Shown in pieces: positions 51,185 through 61,519 of a stretch of DNA of 64,000 nt. Source of the stretch: Fratercula arctica. Taxonomy: Eukaryota > Chordata > Aves > Charadriiformes > Alcidae. The notes under the pieces are model-generated. The model saw nothing but the letters and a program-made list of their open reading frames with translations. It ran no database searches and was not told where the DNA came from. The stretch lies in the NCBI GenBank assembly GCA_947846985.1, contig CANTUZ010000001.1, positions 184,224,455 through 184,288,454 on the forward strand, written 5' to 3'. The first letter of the stretch is position 1, and each line of letters begins with the position of its first letter. Position numbers and translations under genes: made by a program.

Positions 51185-52308
51185 ATAGGCAGGTAGGCTG
51201 CCAGGTAGGCAGCGATGAGGTAGCGAAAATAAGTCCCAGGGCAATGAAGAAAGATTTCAAGACCATGGGATGGCTGGTCAAGGGACTGGGAGTGCAAGTT
51301 GTGTTCTCCTCTAGATCCCCAGTTGCGGGGAACGATGAGATGGTAAATAGGAGGAGCCAGCAGATCAATGCCTGGCTCTGAGCCTGGTGTTGCCAGCAGG
51401 GCTTTGGGTTCTTTGACCATGGCCTGATTTACAAAATGCCAGACCTGCTGGTAACAGGTGGGAATACCTTATCTTGCAGGGGGAAAAGGTTTCTAGGACA
51501 AGAGTTATTGGGGCTCACTGAGAGGGCTTTAAACTAGATTTGAAGAGGGGTGGGAATGGTACTGGGCTTGCTGGTGAGGTGCCTGAGTGTAGTTGCTCGG
51601 CACTTGTGGGGGAATGTGCCAGTGTTTCTGAGAGCCAGAAGGCATACCACACCTCAAGGGTGAAAACTGCACACACAACGCCCTCTCTGAAATGCTTATA
51701 CACAAATGCACGCAGCATGGGGAATAAGCAAGAAGAGCTGGAGATCTGTGCACGGTTGCAGGGCCACCATCTCGTTGCAATTACTGAGACATGGTGGGAC
51801 AGCTCACATGACTGGAATGCTGTCATGGATGGCTATGTCCTTTTCAGGAAAGACAGGCCAACAAGGTGCGGTGGTGGAGTTGCTCTTTATGTGAGAGAGC
51901 AACTGGAATGCATTGCACTCTTATTGGGAGCGGATGAAGAGAGGGTTGAGAGCTTATGGGTAAGGATTAAGGGGCAGGCAAATATGAGGGACACTGTTGT
52001 GGGTGTTTATTACAGGCCACCTGATCAGGATGGGGAAGCTGATGAGGCTTTCTACAGACAGATGAAGGTAGCCTTGCAATCGCAGGCCTTGGTTCTTATG
52101 GGAGACTTCAATCACCCTGATATCTGCTGGGAAGACCACACAGCCAGGCACGCACAGTCCAGGAGGCTCCTCCAGTGTATTGATGATAACTTTTTGACGC
52201 AGGTGGTGCAGGAGCCAACAAGGAGAGGAGCGCTACTGGGCCTAGTACTGACAAACACAGAGGGACTGCTGGAGGACATTAAGGTAGTAATGAGCCTAGG
52301 GATAAAAG
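51185..52308 (+). mobile_element. CR1 LINE (outer copy), 5' part: ORF1 end and ORF2 endonuclease
   Basis: This is the first half of a CR1 that appears to be interrupted at about 52300 and to resume at about 55174. It holds the C-terminal part of the ORF1 esterase-like domain, the short ORF1-ORF2 spacer and the ORF2 endonuclease. Retaining ORF1 means the original insertion was longer than most CR1 copies, which usually keep only the last kilobase. Its sequence ends in the endonuclease just before the SDH block, and the resumed part begins with that block (LGCSEHE). Confidence 0.85.
51195..51537 (+). pseudogene. CR1 ORF1 C-terminal esterase-domain remnant
   Basis: It encodes QVGSDEVAKISPRAMKKDFK (the GTND-type block III of SGNH hydrolases, here GSDE), then QVVFSS...VAGNDE, QQINAWL and a TGA at 51379-51381. 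The same frame continues as GFGFFDHGLIYKMPDLL, then LLGLTERALN and the natural stop (TAG at 51535-51537). The block that should contain the catalytic Asp and His (DGIHLS-type) reads GGNTLS, so both are lost. The N-terminal two thirds of ORF1 are missing. Esterase domains in CR1 ORF1 are known from the literature; the role of the domain in transposition is unsettled. Confidence 0.78.
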
Positions 52309-52319
52309 GCCAAGGATGA
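51540..52319 (+). pseudogene. CR1 ORF2 endonuclease domain, open 259-codon frame (outer copy)
   Basis: This is the N-terminal apurinic/apyrimidinic-type endonuclease domain that nicks target DNA for CR1 insertion. Recognisable motifs are TNARS (residues 55-59), ITETWWD (81-87, catalytic Glu), GGGVALYV (111-118), VVGVYYRPP (153-161) and GDFNHPD (188-194, catalytic Asp/Asn). The frame stays open from just after the ORF1 stop. It loses CR1 similarity after LEDIKVVMSLG (245-254) and ends at a stop contributed by the following element. The SDH motif needed for activity is therefore absent from this frame, and RT is missing. The true start is uncertain; the first Met lies 3 bases after the ORF1 stop. 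Confidence 0.88.
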
Positions 52320-53243
52320 GGTTGAAATCGGTAGCCCAGCTCAAGTGCATCTACATGAATGCACGTAGCATGGGCAACAAACGGGATGAGCTGGAAGCCA
52401 TTGTGCAGCAGGACAGCTATGATGTAGTCGCCATCACAGAAACGTGGTGGGATGACCGTCATGACTGGAATGTTGCGATGAATGGCTATAGGCTCTTCAG
52501 AAGGGATAGGCAAGGAAGGAGAGGCGGGGGAGTGTCTCTGTACATTAGGGAGTGTTTTGATTGTATAGAGCTAGATCCCAGTGAGGATAAAGTCCAGTGT
52601 TTTTGGGTAAGGATGAAGGGGAAGGCACATAAGGGAGATTTTATGCTGGGAGTATGCACTCAACCGGGATGAGGAGACAGATTAAGCATTCTATAAGTGT
52701 CTGGCTGAAGTCTCACAATCGTCAGCCCTTGTTCTGGTTGGGGACTTCAACCTGCTGGGTATCTGCTGGAAATATAACACAGCAGAGAGCAGGCAGGCTA
52801 GGAGGTTCCTCAAGTGCACGGAAGATAACTTCCTGACACAACCAGTAGGCGAGACTACCAGGGGAGGTGCCTCGTTAGGCCTACTGTTCAGAGAAAGACT
52901 AGTGGGAGATGTGGTGGTCGGAGGCTGTCTTGGGTTTAGTGATCATGAAATGGTCAAGTTTTCAATTTGTAGTGATGTAAGGAGGGGGGTTAGCAAAACC
53001 TCCACCTTGGACTTCTGGAGGGAGGACTTTAGCCTGTTCAGAACATTGATTGAAAGAGTCCCTTGGGAGATAGTCCTGAAGGGCAAAGGGGTCCAGGAAG
53101 GCTGGACACTCTTCAAGAAGGAAATCTTAAAGGCCCAGGAGCAGGCTGTGCCCAAGTGTCGCGAGATTAAAGGGTGGGGAAAATGGCCAGCCTGGATGAA
53201 CAAGGAAGTTTTGATGGGATTTAGGAATAAAAGGAGGGTTTAA
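52316..53243 (+). pseudogene. CR1 ORF2 endonuclease and linker, frameshifted (inner copy)
   Basis: Motifs in order are MNARS, ITETWWDD, GGGVSLYIRE, then a frameshift near 52660, GDF near 52742, and in a later frame GFSDHEM at about 52935 (the catalytic SDH block), STLDFWREDFSLFR and KWPAWMNKEVL. The conserved residues of the nuclease are still readable across frames. A TAA closes the last frame where a Leu/Trp-rich linker should continue. Confidence 0.88.
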
Positions 53244-53642
53244 CATCTTTGGAAGAAGGGACAGGCAACTCAGGAGGAGTACAGAGATCTTGCTAGGTTA
53301 TACAGAGAGAAAATTAGGAAGGCTAAAGCCCAGCTGAGCCCAACTTGGCCACTAACATAAAGGACAACAAAAAAAGTTTTTATAAATACATCAACAAAAA
53401 GAGAGTCAGGGAGAATCTCCATCCCTTACCGGATGCCGGGGGGGGAAAGTTGTAACCAAGGATGAGGAGACGACTGAGATACTTAATGCCTTCTTTGCCT
53501 GCATCTTCAATAGTCAGACCAGCTATCCCCAGGGGGTTGAGCCTCCTGAGCTGGAAGATAAGGATGGAGAGCAGAACAACCCACCCTAATCCAGGAGGAA
53601 GTAGCCAATGATCTGCTTCTGCACCTAGACACCCATAAGTCT

Positions 53643-55081
53643 ATGGGGCTGGATGGGATTCACCCAAGAGTACTCAGGGAGCTGATGGGAGAGCTCACCA
53701 AGCCTCTCTCCATCATTTATCAACAATCCTGGTCAACAGGGGAGGTACCAGATGACTGGAGGGTGGCTAATGTGACGCCCATCTACAAGAAGGGTCAGAA
53801 GGAGGATCCAGGGAACTACAGGCCTGTCAGCCTGACCTCAGCACCAGGAAAGATCATGGAGAGGATCGTCTTGAGTGAGCTCTCATGGCAAGTGCAGGGC
53901 AGCCAAGGGATGAGGGGCAACCAGCATGGGTTAGGAAAGGGAGGTCCTGCTTAACCAACCTGATCTCTTTCTATGACCATGTGACCCGCCTTCTGGACAC
54001 GGGGAAGGCTGTGGACGTTGTCTATCTGGACTTTGGTAAGGCCTTTGACACCGTCCCCCACAGCATTCTCCTGGAGAAGCTGGTGAGTCACGGCATAGAC
54101 AAGTGTACTCCTCACTGGGTTAAAAACTGGCTGGATGGCCATGCCCAGAGAGTTGTGATTAATGGGATGAAATCTTCTTGGTGGCCAGTCACCAGTGGTG
54201 TCCTTCAGGGCTCAGTTTTGGGGCCAGTTTTGTTTAATATCTTTATCAATGATCTGGATGAGGGGATTGAGTGCACCCTCAGTAAACTTGCAGACGATAC
54301 CAAACTGGGTGGGAGGGTTGATCTGCTTGAGGGTAGGAAGGCTCTACAGAGGGACCTGGACAGGCTGGATCAGTGGGCCAAGGCCAGTTGTATGATGTTT
54401 AATAACGCCAAGTGCCGGGTCCTGCATTTCAGTCACAACAACCCCAAGCAACGCTACAGGCTTGGGGAAGAGTGGCTAGAAAACTGCCCAACAGAAAAGG
54501 ACCTGGGGGTGCTGGTGGACAACCAGCTTGACATGAGCCAGCAGTGTGCCCAGGTGGCCAACAGCATTCTGGCTTGTATCAGGAATAGCGTGGCCAGCAG
54601 GAGTAGGGAAGTGATCGCGCCTCTGTACTCGGCACTGGTGAGGCCTCACCTTGAGTACTGTGTTCAGTTCTGGGCCCCTCTGACCAAGAGGGACATTGAA
54701 GTGCTGGTGCATGTCCAGAGGAGAGCTACCAAGCTGGTGAGGGGTCTGGAGACCAAGTCATAGGAGGAGAAACTGAGGGAGCTGGGCATGTTTAGTTTGG
54801 AGAAGAGGAGGCTGAGGGGAGACCTCATTGCCCTCTACAACTACCTGAAAGGAGGTTGTAGAGAGGTGGGTGTTGGCCTCTTCTCCCAGGTGAATAATGA
54901 CAGGACCAGAGGAAATGGTCTGAAGTTGGGGCAGGGGAGGTTTAGATTAGATATTAGGAAGAATTACTTTACTGCAAGGGTGGTCAGGCACTGGAACAGC
55001 CTGCCCAGGGAGGTGGTTGAGTCACCATCCCTTGAGGTATTTAAGAAACGTGTAGATTTGGCACTTCAGGGCATGCTTTAG
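53643..55081 (+). pseudogene. CR1 ORF2 reverse transcriptase, frameshift and one nonsense codon (inner copy)
   Basis: RT starts with MGLDGIHPRVLREL, ELTKPLSIIYQQSW, EVPDDWRVANVTPIYKKG and NYRPVSLTS (fingers). A frameshift falls near 53945. Then come [15 protein letters not shown] (catalytic Asp codon 54029-54031), [17 protein letters not shown], and LADDTKL with its two Asp codons at 54293-54298, the metal-binding pair. CR1 elements have an ADD core like other LINEs. The C-terminal domain follows with a TAG at 54761-54763 and then the same frame to the natural stop at 55079. Catalytic residues are therefore intact and only reading-frame damage inactivates it. Confidence 0.92.
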
Positions 55082-55371
55082 TGGCAGAGATTATAGGGTT
55101 TTTTTTTGTGTGTGTATGGTTGGACTCAATCATCTCAAAGGTCCTTTCCAACCATGAAGATTCTATGATTCTAACGTTGGGGGCACCCTAGGCTGTAGTG
55201 AACATGAAAAGATAGAGTTCACGATCATGGGTACTACGCACAAAACAACATGAAGTAAAATTACAACCTTGGACTTCAGGAGGGCTAACTTTGAACCTCT
55301 TCAAGAAACTGCTTGGAGAGATCCCGTGGGCTAGATAGGGCTCTGGAGGCAAAGGGGCTCAGAAGAGCTGG

Positions 55372-55750
55372 TTGGAATTCAAACACCACTTTCTCCAAGG
55401 TCAGGATCAGTGCATCCCTAAGAGCAAGAAATCATCCAAAGGATGCAGGAGACCTGCATGGTTGAGCAGGAAGCTTCTGAAAAAGCTCAAGCTGAAGGAA
55501 GTTTACAGTAAGTGGAAGAAGGGTCTGACCACTTGGGAAGATTACGAGAATGCCACCAGAGCGTGCAGGGATGAAACGAGGAAAGCCAAAGCCTCCTTGG
55601 AAATAAACCTGTCAAGGGATGTCAAGCTCAACAGGAAGGGCTTCTTCAACTATATTGGTGGCAAAAGGAAGACCAGAGAAGTTGTGGGTCCACTGTTGAA
55701 TGAGACAGGAGCCATGGTGACCGAGGACACGGAGAAGGCGGTGTTACTGA
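55372..55750 (+). pseudogene. CR1 ORF2 linker fragment (outer copy)
   Basis: The frame encodes RRPAWLSRKLLKKLKLKEV, YENATRACRDETRKAKASLE, GFFNYIGGKRKTREVVGPLL and VTEDTEKA, the basic, Lys-rich segment between endonuclease and RT in CR1 ORF2. The frame runs on to 56001 but is out of phase with CR1 after the deletion junction near 55750. Confidence 0.85.
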
Positions 55751-56341
55751 GACCTGGGAGTCCTGGTGGACAACAGGATAACCATGAGCCAGCAATGTGC
55801 CCTTGTGGCCAAGAAGGCCAATGGCATCCAGGGGTACATCAAGAAGAGTGTGGCAAGCAGGTCGAGGGAGGTCATCGTCCCCCTCTACTCTGCATTGGTG
55901 AGGCCGCACCTGGAGTACTGTGTCCAGATCTGGGCTCCCCAGTTGAAGAAGGACAGGGAACTGCTGGAGAGGGTACAGCAAAGGGCTATGAAGATGATTA
56001 GGGGATTGGAACACCTCTCTTATGAAGAAAGGCTGAGGGATTTGGGTCTCTTCAGTCTGGAAAACAGACGACTGAGGGGGGACCTTATCAACACTTATAA
56101 ATACATAAAGGGTGGGTGTCAGGAGGATGGGGCCAGGCTCTTTTCAGTGGTGCCCAGCAACAGGACAAGAGGTAACGGGCACAAACTTGAACATAGGAAG
56201 TTCCACCTAAACATGAGGAGGAACTTCTTTACTTTGAGGGTGGCAGAGCACTGGCACAGGCTGCCCAGAGAGGTGGTGGAGTCTCCGTCTCTGGAGACAT
56301 TCAAAACCCACCTGGATGCGTTCCTGTCCAACCTGTTCTAG
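55751..56341 (+). pseudogene. CR1 ORF2 C-terminal domain fragment (outer copy)
   Basis: The frame begins at the deletion junction with a [13 protein letters not shown] block, then [82 protein letters not shown], then [19 protein letters not shown] and the natural stop. It is intact within itself but lacks the RT core. Its sequence differs from the inner copy, which indicates a different CR1 subfamily. Confidence 0.9.
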
Positions 56342-56462
56342 GTGACCCTGCTCTGGCAGGGGGGTTGGACTAGATGATCTCCAGAGGTCCCTTCTAACCC
56401 TATGATTCTGTGATTCTGTGAATATGACAAACTGTCAGAAATTCTACTGAGGAACAAATTCC

Positions 56463-56484
56463 TTTTTTTTTTTTTTTTTTTTTT
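56463..56484. repeat. Poly-T tract (22 T)
   Basis: An uninterrupted run about 40 bases past the CR1 end. It does not belong to CR1, whose 3' end is an octamer repeat rather than poly-A. Confidence 0.9.
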
Positions 56485-57033
56485 ATTCAAAACAACTATT
56501 CCTCTCTATATTTAACATATTGTTAATGATTTTTTTTTCTTAATTTGAAACCAAATACTTCTGTTGATCTGGATGACTTCTTTTAAAAAAATTTAGAGAG
56601 AAATTTCAAATATCTAGGAGAGTATACAAATATATGCTAGTTTGGGACATCATTATATTTCAAAATGCCAATAGAACAAAAATTCTGAATTTTGAGAAAA
56701 CTATACTATGGTAATATTTGACTACATTTCTTTTCTTCCGCCTTTTCTGAAAGAAGTTTAACACTAGTTGTCACGGTTTAATTTCTTTCTTTCACGGTAA
56801 ACTTTCTTACTAGCAGCTGGTATAGTACTGTGTTTTGGATTTGTGATGGAATAGTGTTGATAGTGTACTAATGTTTTTAGTTGTTGCTAAGCAGTCAAAG
56901 CCTTTTCTGCTCCTCATACTGCCCCACAAGTGAGTAGGCCAGGAGTGCACAAAAAGTTGCGAGGTGACACAGCCAGGACAGCTGACCTCAATTGACCAAA
57001 GGGATATTCCATAACGTATGAAGTTATGCTTGG

Positions 57034-57040
57034 CATATAA
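57034..57040 (+). promoter_or_regulatory. TATA-like box in LTR
   Basis: CATATAA about 180 bases upstream of the LTR poly(A) signal, in the expected promoter place. Activity is unknown. Confidence 0.4.
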
Positions 57041-57215
57041 ATCTGGGGGAAGAAGAAGGAAGGGGGGCACGTTTGGAGTGATGGTTTTTGTCTTCCCAAG
57101 TAACTGTTAAGCATGATGGAGCCCTGCTTTCCTGCTGAACACCTGCCTGCTAATGGGAAGCAGTGAATGGTTTCCTTGTTTTGCTTTGCTTGAGTGCACA
57201 GCTTCTGCTTTACCT

Positions 57216-57221
57216 ATTAAA
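57216..57221 (+). terminator. Poly(A) signal ATTAAA in LTR
   Basis: ATTAAA followed by an ACTGTCTTTATCTC block, conserved in the other LTR at 16144-16149. It would mark the end of R in this LTR type. Confidence 0.5.
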
Positions 57222-57347
57222 CTGTCTTTATCTCAACCCACAAATTTTCTCACTTTTACTCTTCTGATTCTCCTCCCCATTCCAATAGGGGAGAACTGCA
57301 TGAGCGGCTGCGTGGTCCTAACTGCCAGCTGGGGTTAAACCACGACA

Positions 57348-58159
57348 CTGGCTGAAAGGAATAAAATAAGATTCAAGCAAGCGAATAGGCAGAAACCTTA
57401 TCCGAAGTAAGGTAGTCAAACTTATTCTGATTACAATTGGTACGGGTACCATATTTCATTTCCACCAAATACTTTCCTTCATCTAATATCTCATCTCTCT
57501 TACACCAGCACATAATTTCAGTGCAGACTCAGAGGTCCAGAAACTGACCAAAAGAAGAATGCTCTGAATCATAATACACAATAGAAAATTGTATAGGGAG
57601 AGATCACAACATCTAGGTATAGTGCAGCATCTTCTTTGAGCTACATTCTTTGTATTTCAAATAATATTGATTTATTGAGGTCTTAGGTTCAATAACCTTT
57701 ATGGATCCTGGTCTTCATCATGCTGCCATTTTACTGATGGTCATACTCCCACTTATATGTTTCTTTGATTCTTTAACTTTGTCAACCTCTTAGTCCTTTG
57801 TTATTTGAGCAATGAAACAGTCAGTCTTAAAAATATGCACCATTACCATTAAGACTATTTCAAAATATTTTTGATTAGTGTTTACCTTTGCCTCAAAGGA
57901 GACTTTCAAATAATTTTAATGTCAGCCTAATCTTGAAGTACAACAGCTCCAATGTACTTTGCGTTAATGTGTTTAAATCCAAAATTAAAGTCAACTGACA
58001 AGCTCAGTCAAAAAGAAAACTATCTTTAGCCTCTAGAATATTTCTTCTATAAAGGAGGATTCTATATTATTTAGACACAAATCCAATGCAAGTCATTGTT
58101 TGTTTAAAAAAAAATGGCATTTTATAACTGGTTTTAAAAATAATTGTTCCCCCCTCCTC
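57348..58159. other. AT-rich non-coding DNA
   Basis: Between the solo LTR and the next CR1 I see no gene or repeat. Confidence 0.6.
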
Positions 58160-58711
58160 CAATCCGCTCTCATGGGACTCCGTCTGGAGTACTGCATCCA
58201 GCTCTGGGGCCTCCAACATAAGAAGGACAGGGACCTGTTGGAGCAAGTCCAGAGGAGGGCCACAAAGATGATCAGAGGGCTGGAGCACCTCTCCTATGAA
58301 GACAGGCTGACAGAGTTAACATTGTTTAGCCTGGAGGAGATCAGGCTACTGGAAGACCTTATTGTGTCCTTCCAGTAGCTAAAGGGGGCCTACAGGAAAG
58401 ATGGGGAGGGACTCTGTATCAGGGTGTGTAGTGATAGGATGAGGGGTAACAGTTTTAAACTGAAAGAGGGTAGATTTAGATTAGATGTTAGGAAGAAATT
58501 CTTGATTGTGAGGGTGGTGAGACACTGGCACAGATTGCCCAGGGAAGTTGTGGATGCCCCGTCCCTGGAAGCGTTCAAGGCCAGGCTGGATGGGGCTTTG
58601 AGCAACCTGGTCTAGTGGGAGGTGTCCCTTCTCATGGCTGGGGGGCGGGGTTTGGAACTAGATGGTCTTTAAGGTCGCTTCCAACCCTAACCATTCTGTG
58701 ATTTTATGATT
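58160..58711 (+). mobile_element. CR1 LINE, 5'-truncated 3' end (copy A)
   Basis: It begins in the ORF2 C-terminal region (LRLEYCIQLWG), then [19 protein letters not shown], a TAG within the AFQ/LKG block at about 58376, [31 protein letters not shown] and the ORF2 stop at 58613-58615. The 3' tail follows with GGAACTAGATGGTCTTTAAG and CCATTCTGTGATTTTATGAT. It is closely related to copy B at 61520, with a central tract almost identical between the two. Confidence 0.95.
58424..58615 (+). pseudogene. CR1 ORF2 extreme C-terminus (copy A)
   Basis: 63 codons from RMRGNSFKL to SNLV and the natural stop. It differs from the matching frame of copy B at one residue (GALSNLV versus GVLSNLV). Confidence 0.85.
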
Positions 58712-61519
58712 GTATATGGTATGAGGGAACACAGATAAAATAATATAAAAGTCCTGTTTGGTCTATCCAAGAGTTTTGTACTTCCCAAAAGTTCATTGCT
58801 GACATATAATTTTTATGTTGTGCAATGTGCTTGTAGTTGGGGAAAAAATGGGTTTGTAGATGTAACAGGTTGTGGGAAATAAAGGCAAGGGGCAAGAATA
58901 CTTTGAAAATATCTGTTTCTTGCTTTTTTTCTCCATCCCCAGCTCAGTATTTGCAATAAACCTACACAATAATTTCTATAGCTTCATGATCATTAAGTTT
59001 TCTGATAAAAGTAGCTATTGTACCTTATAATTCAATATAATATCCATTACCAGACTAGGCAACCCAGGTCCAGTTATTTTATAATAAGTGGTTTTAACCC
59101 AGTCTTGCCAGGATATTTTTGAAGTCCAGAATGAATTAAGGAAAGCAAGGAAATGTAACTTAAAAGCCTTTGTCTTGAATCCATGACTCTTCAGACCAAT
59201 GAAGCAGACTTCTTCAGTGGCTGTAGATTTGTGTCCTAGGCAATCTAAAGAGGTAGTTTTTAGACAGAAGGAAATTAGTTTGTATATAAAAGACAAATAA
59301 AAAGATGCCTTGCATTATGCCTGGCTACCCAAAGGAAACAGCTTATCATCTTGTTAAACCAAGGAGAGATATGTAGGAAATAAAAGAGAGGCTTCCTAAC
59401 ACTTTATTTACAAGAGACAGTAGTTTCCTTTCTAAATGAAAGAACTCCGTCATACTATAAATTAAGTAGTACAGTGTTTGAGAAAACATTGGCACTACAT
59501 TCTCTCTTTCCTCACCCACTTCTCTGCACTAGTAAAGATAACTTTAAGTGGATTTCAGTTTCATACTGCTTAAAACATATTTAAACATGCTGTGTTAGAA
59601 TAAAATTGATTTGCATTATTTAAAATTAAATTATAATGTATCGTGAACTCAACCTTTTTTCCTTAAATTTCCAGAAATTGACATAGACTGTCGTATCAGT
59701 GTTACTTCCACACCCTTTCTCGGAGAGGGCAAAAAAAAAGATAGCCTTGACATAAGGACAGTAACCAAGAGTCATCAGAGTGAACCATGAGTACCTGATC
59801 CTTTAATGGCCCTATGAACTTTGGTAAATCTTTTATGGCCAAGTATAAAAATCAGATTTTATTTTGAACTGACTAGCTACAAAGAGAAGACAGAAGGGAT
59901 TCATAGCCTTGTGTTAAGCTCACAAAATTGAGCATACTGGCGAAAGGATCGTTTACGATGCTGAGGACAGGGGAATAAATCTTTCACTTCCCTACAGCTT
60001 AAGTACCAGCCAATCTTCAAGACTCTAACTCCAAACACAAATTTGTAATTAAATACCTAATGTCATTCCTGTCAGTCCAGGGAGATCTGTGTTAAATGTT
60101 TCATCCCTTCAAGCAGAATGGAAGCCATATCTCCCAAAAGAGTGTTTTAATCAGTAGGCTCCATCATGAAGATGAGCTGAGGGACCCTCAATCTGTCTTC
60201 TTGGTATTGTTCCACTTTGCATAAGAAAATAAGTGTCTTCCAAAGAGATTGACTTTATTGCTCATTTTAGAGCACTCATCCTCATGGAAACAATCAGGGT
60301 TCCAGTTCCTTATTCCACTAAATTTTTTCTAATTTATGTTGGGAAGGGAAAGCTATTTGTCCCTCCACCTCTGCGTGTGAAATGACCAGTTATACAAACA
60401 GTTTCTCATGGTCTTTGTCTGAGTCAATATTTAATTACTCTGTGTAAGTGGAGTAACTTCAGCAGAAAAAGAAAAATGGGAGCATCCAAGTTATTAGCAG
60501 TTACTAGCAGCTACAAGTACTTAGTATCTGGCGTTTCTCCATTAAAAATCAAGTCTAAGGCTCCACAGATGAAGAATGGAAAAGAACAAGATCTGTATTC
60601 TGAAAATACTGTCTGTTTACTTGGTAGCTGAAAGATTTTCCAGGCACTGTCATCCATTGTTTAATTTCGCTCTGTATGTGACCTAATCTGCAAAGTGTTC
60701 TTGGTGAATGTTTTGCTTAAACTCTATAGATAAGTGCTTAGCATACTTGTCTTGCCAAAGGACTCAAGGCAGATAGGTCTGATACAATTTTAAATGTGAT
60801 CAGAAGGTCGTTATGCACCTAAGGAAATTTAATGATGGAAATTTACATCCCAATGGACTTTAGTTACCTTAAGCCTTAGTGCGAGGTTTTGGGATATAAT
60901 TAGGAATTTAAATGGCTGAAGTTATAGTACTTAACTTTATGATCTAGTACTTACCTTTCCTATAAAATGCTTCCATCCTAAGGTGTTCTATAAAACAGGC
61001 AGAGGAATTTCTCCAGTGTATAAGTATTCTGCAACAAAATGTATTAAATCTCACAATATTTAATGATCAGCTATGAGGCAATGGAGCAAAATGCCAACTT
61101 ATACAGATAATTAACAAAAGACACCTGCTACTGTGATAGAGCAGAATTTATTCAGTGGCATTACAGAAATGTTTTACCTTTGCCAGCAAAAAAGCCCTGC
61201 AACAATAACACTGTTACAGTAATAGCTAGAGATTTTTCCTCATATTTATGGGCTCTGCAGACATTAACTAATATATAATCAACTATGGCATAATATAATA
61301 TGACCGTGTAGGAAAAGGGAAACAGAGGTTGCAGTCAGATTTTGCTTTTTGAAGTGACTCAGTAGTTAATGCTTTATTTCAGTGTAATATGAAAATATTT
61401 CCAAGACACTAGGATGCATAAATTTAGAGGAGTCAGTCAGTCTCACAAAACGCAAGTGATATCCACTTTGTTCTAAAAAGACCAAACAGCAAAATGCAGC
61501 ATGACTGCATTAATCAAAC
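58712..61519. other. AT-rich non-coding DNA between two CR1 copies
   Basis: No gene or repeat is recognised in these 2.8 kb. The sequence is unlike that beside the other CR1 copy, so the two copies are not part of a larger tandem duplication that I can see. Confidence 0.55.

Larger units (their letters stand above)
52300..55173 (+). mobile_element. CR1 LINE (inner copy), nearly complete ORF2 and 3' end
   Basis: A 2.9 kb CR1 truncated just before the ORF2 endonuclease. In order it carries the endonuclease, linker, RT fingers, palm and thumb, C-terminal domain, ORF2 stop at 55079-55081, a short 3' untranslated region and the terminal ATTCTATGATTCTA at 55160-55173. It lies in the same orientation between two parts of another CR1. 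ORF2 is broken by several frameshifts, a TAA near 53241 and a TAG at 54761. It is the best preserved LINE in the window but not mobile. Confidence 0.93.
55174..56424 (+). mobile_element. CR1 LINE (outer copy), resumed 3' part with RT deleted
   Basis: It opens with the endonuclease end (LGCSEHEKIEF), exactly the part absent upstream at 52308. It then gives the linker (frame from 55372), jumps near 55750 to the RT C-terminal part and finishes with the 3' tail (ACTAGATGATCTCCAGAGGT, then TATGATTCTGTGATTCTGTG). Relative to the inner copy about 1.0 kb is missing between the positions matching 53487 and 54497, which removes the whole RT catalytic core. If it is a separate CR1 rather than the continuation of 51185-52308, the start position would be a coincidence. 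Confidence 0.87.
56769..57347 (+). mobile_element. Solo LTR of an avian ERV (ERVL-like) with recognisable ends
   Basis: A 579-base LTR starting TGTCACGGTTTAA and ending TTAAACCACGACA. These ends are imperfect inverted repeats with the usual TG...CA. Inside are a TATA-like CATATAA at 57034-57040, an ATTAAA poly(A) signal at 57216-57221, and downstream CTTCTGATTCTC and ATTCCAATAGGGGAGAA blocks. It corresponds along its length to the LTR at 15716-16270 in the same orientation. Flanking five bases (CTAGT before, CTGGC after) agree at only three positions, so a target-site duplication is doubtful. No gag, pol or env sequence accompanies it, so it is a solo LTR left by recombination. The family name is from memory and should be checked. 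Confidence 0.88.

Noticed and set aside
52112..52513. 133-codon frame on the minus strand within CR1
   Set aside because: Antisense shadow of the endonuclease coding sequence of the two CR1 copies.
55646..56014. 122-codon minus-strand frame
   Set aside because: Antisense shadow of the CR1 ORF2 C-terminal region.
56764..57352. Five-base target-site duplication around the LTR
   Set aside because: CTAGT and CTGGC agree at three of five positions only, which is not enough to call.
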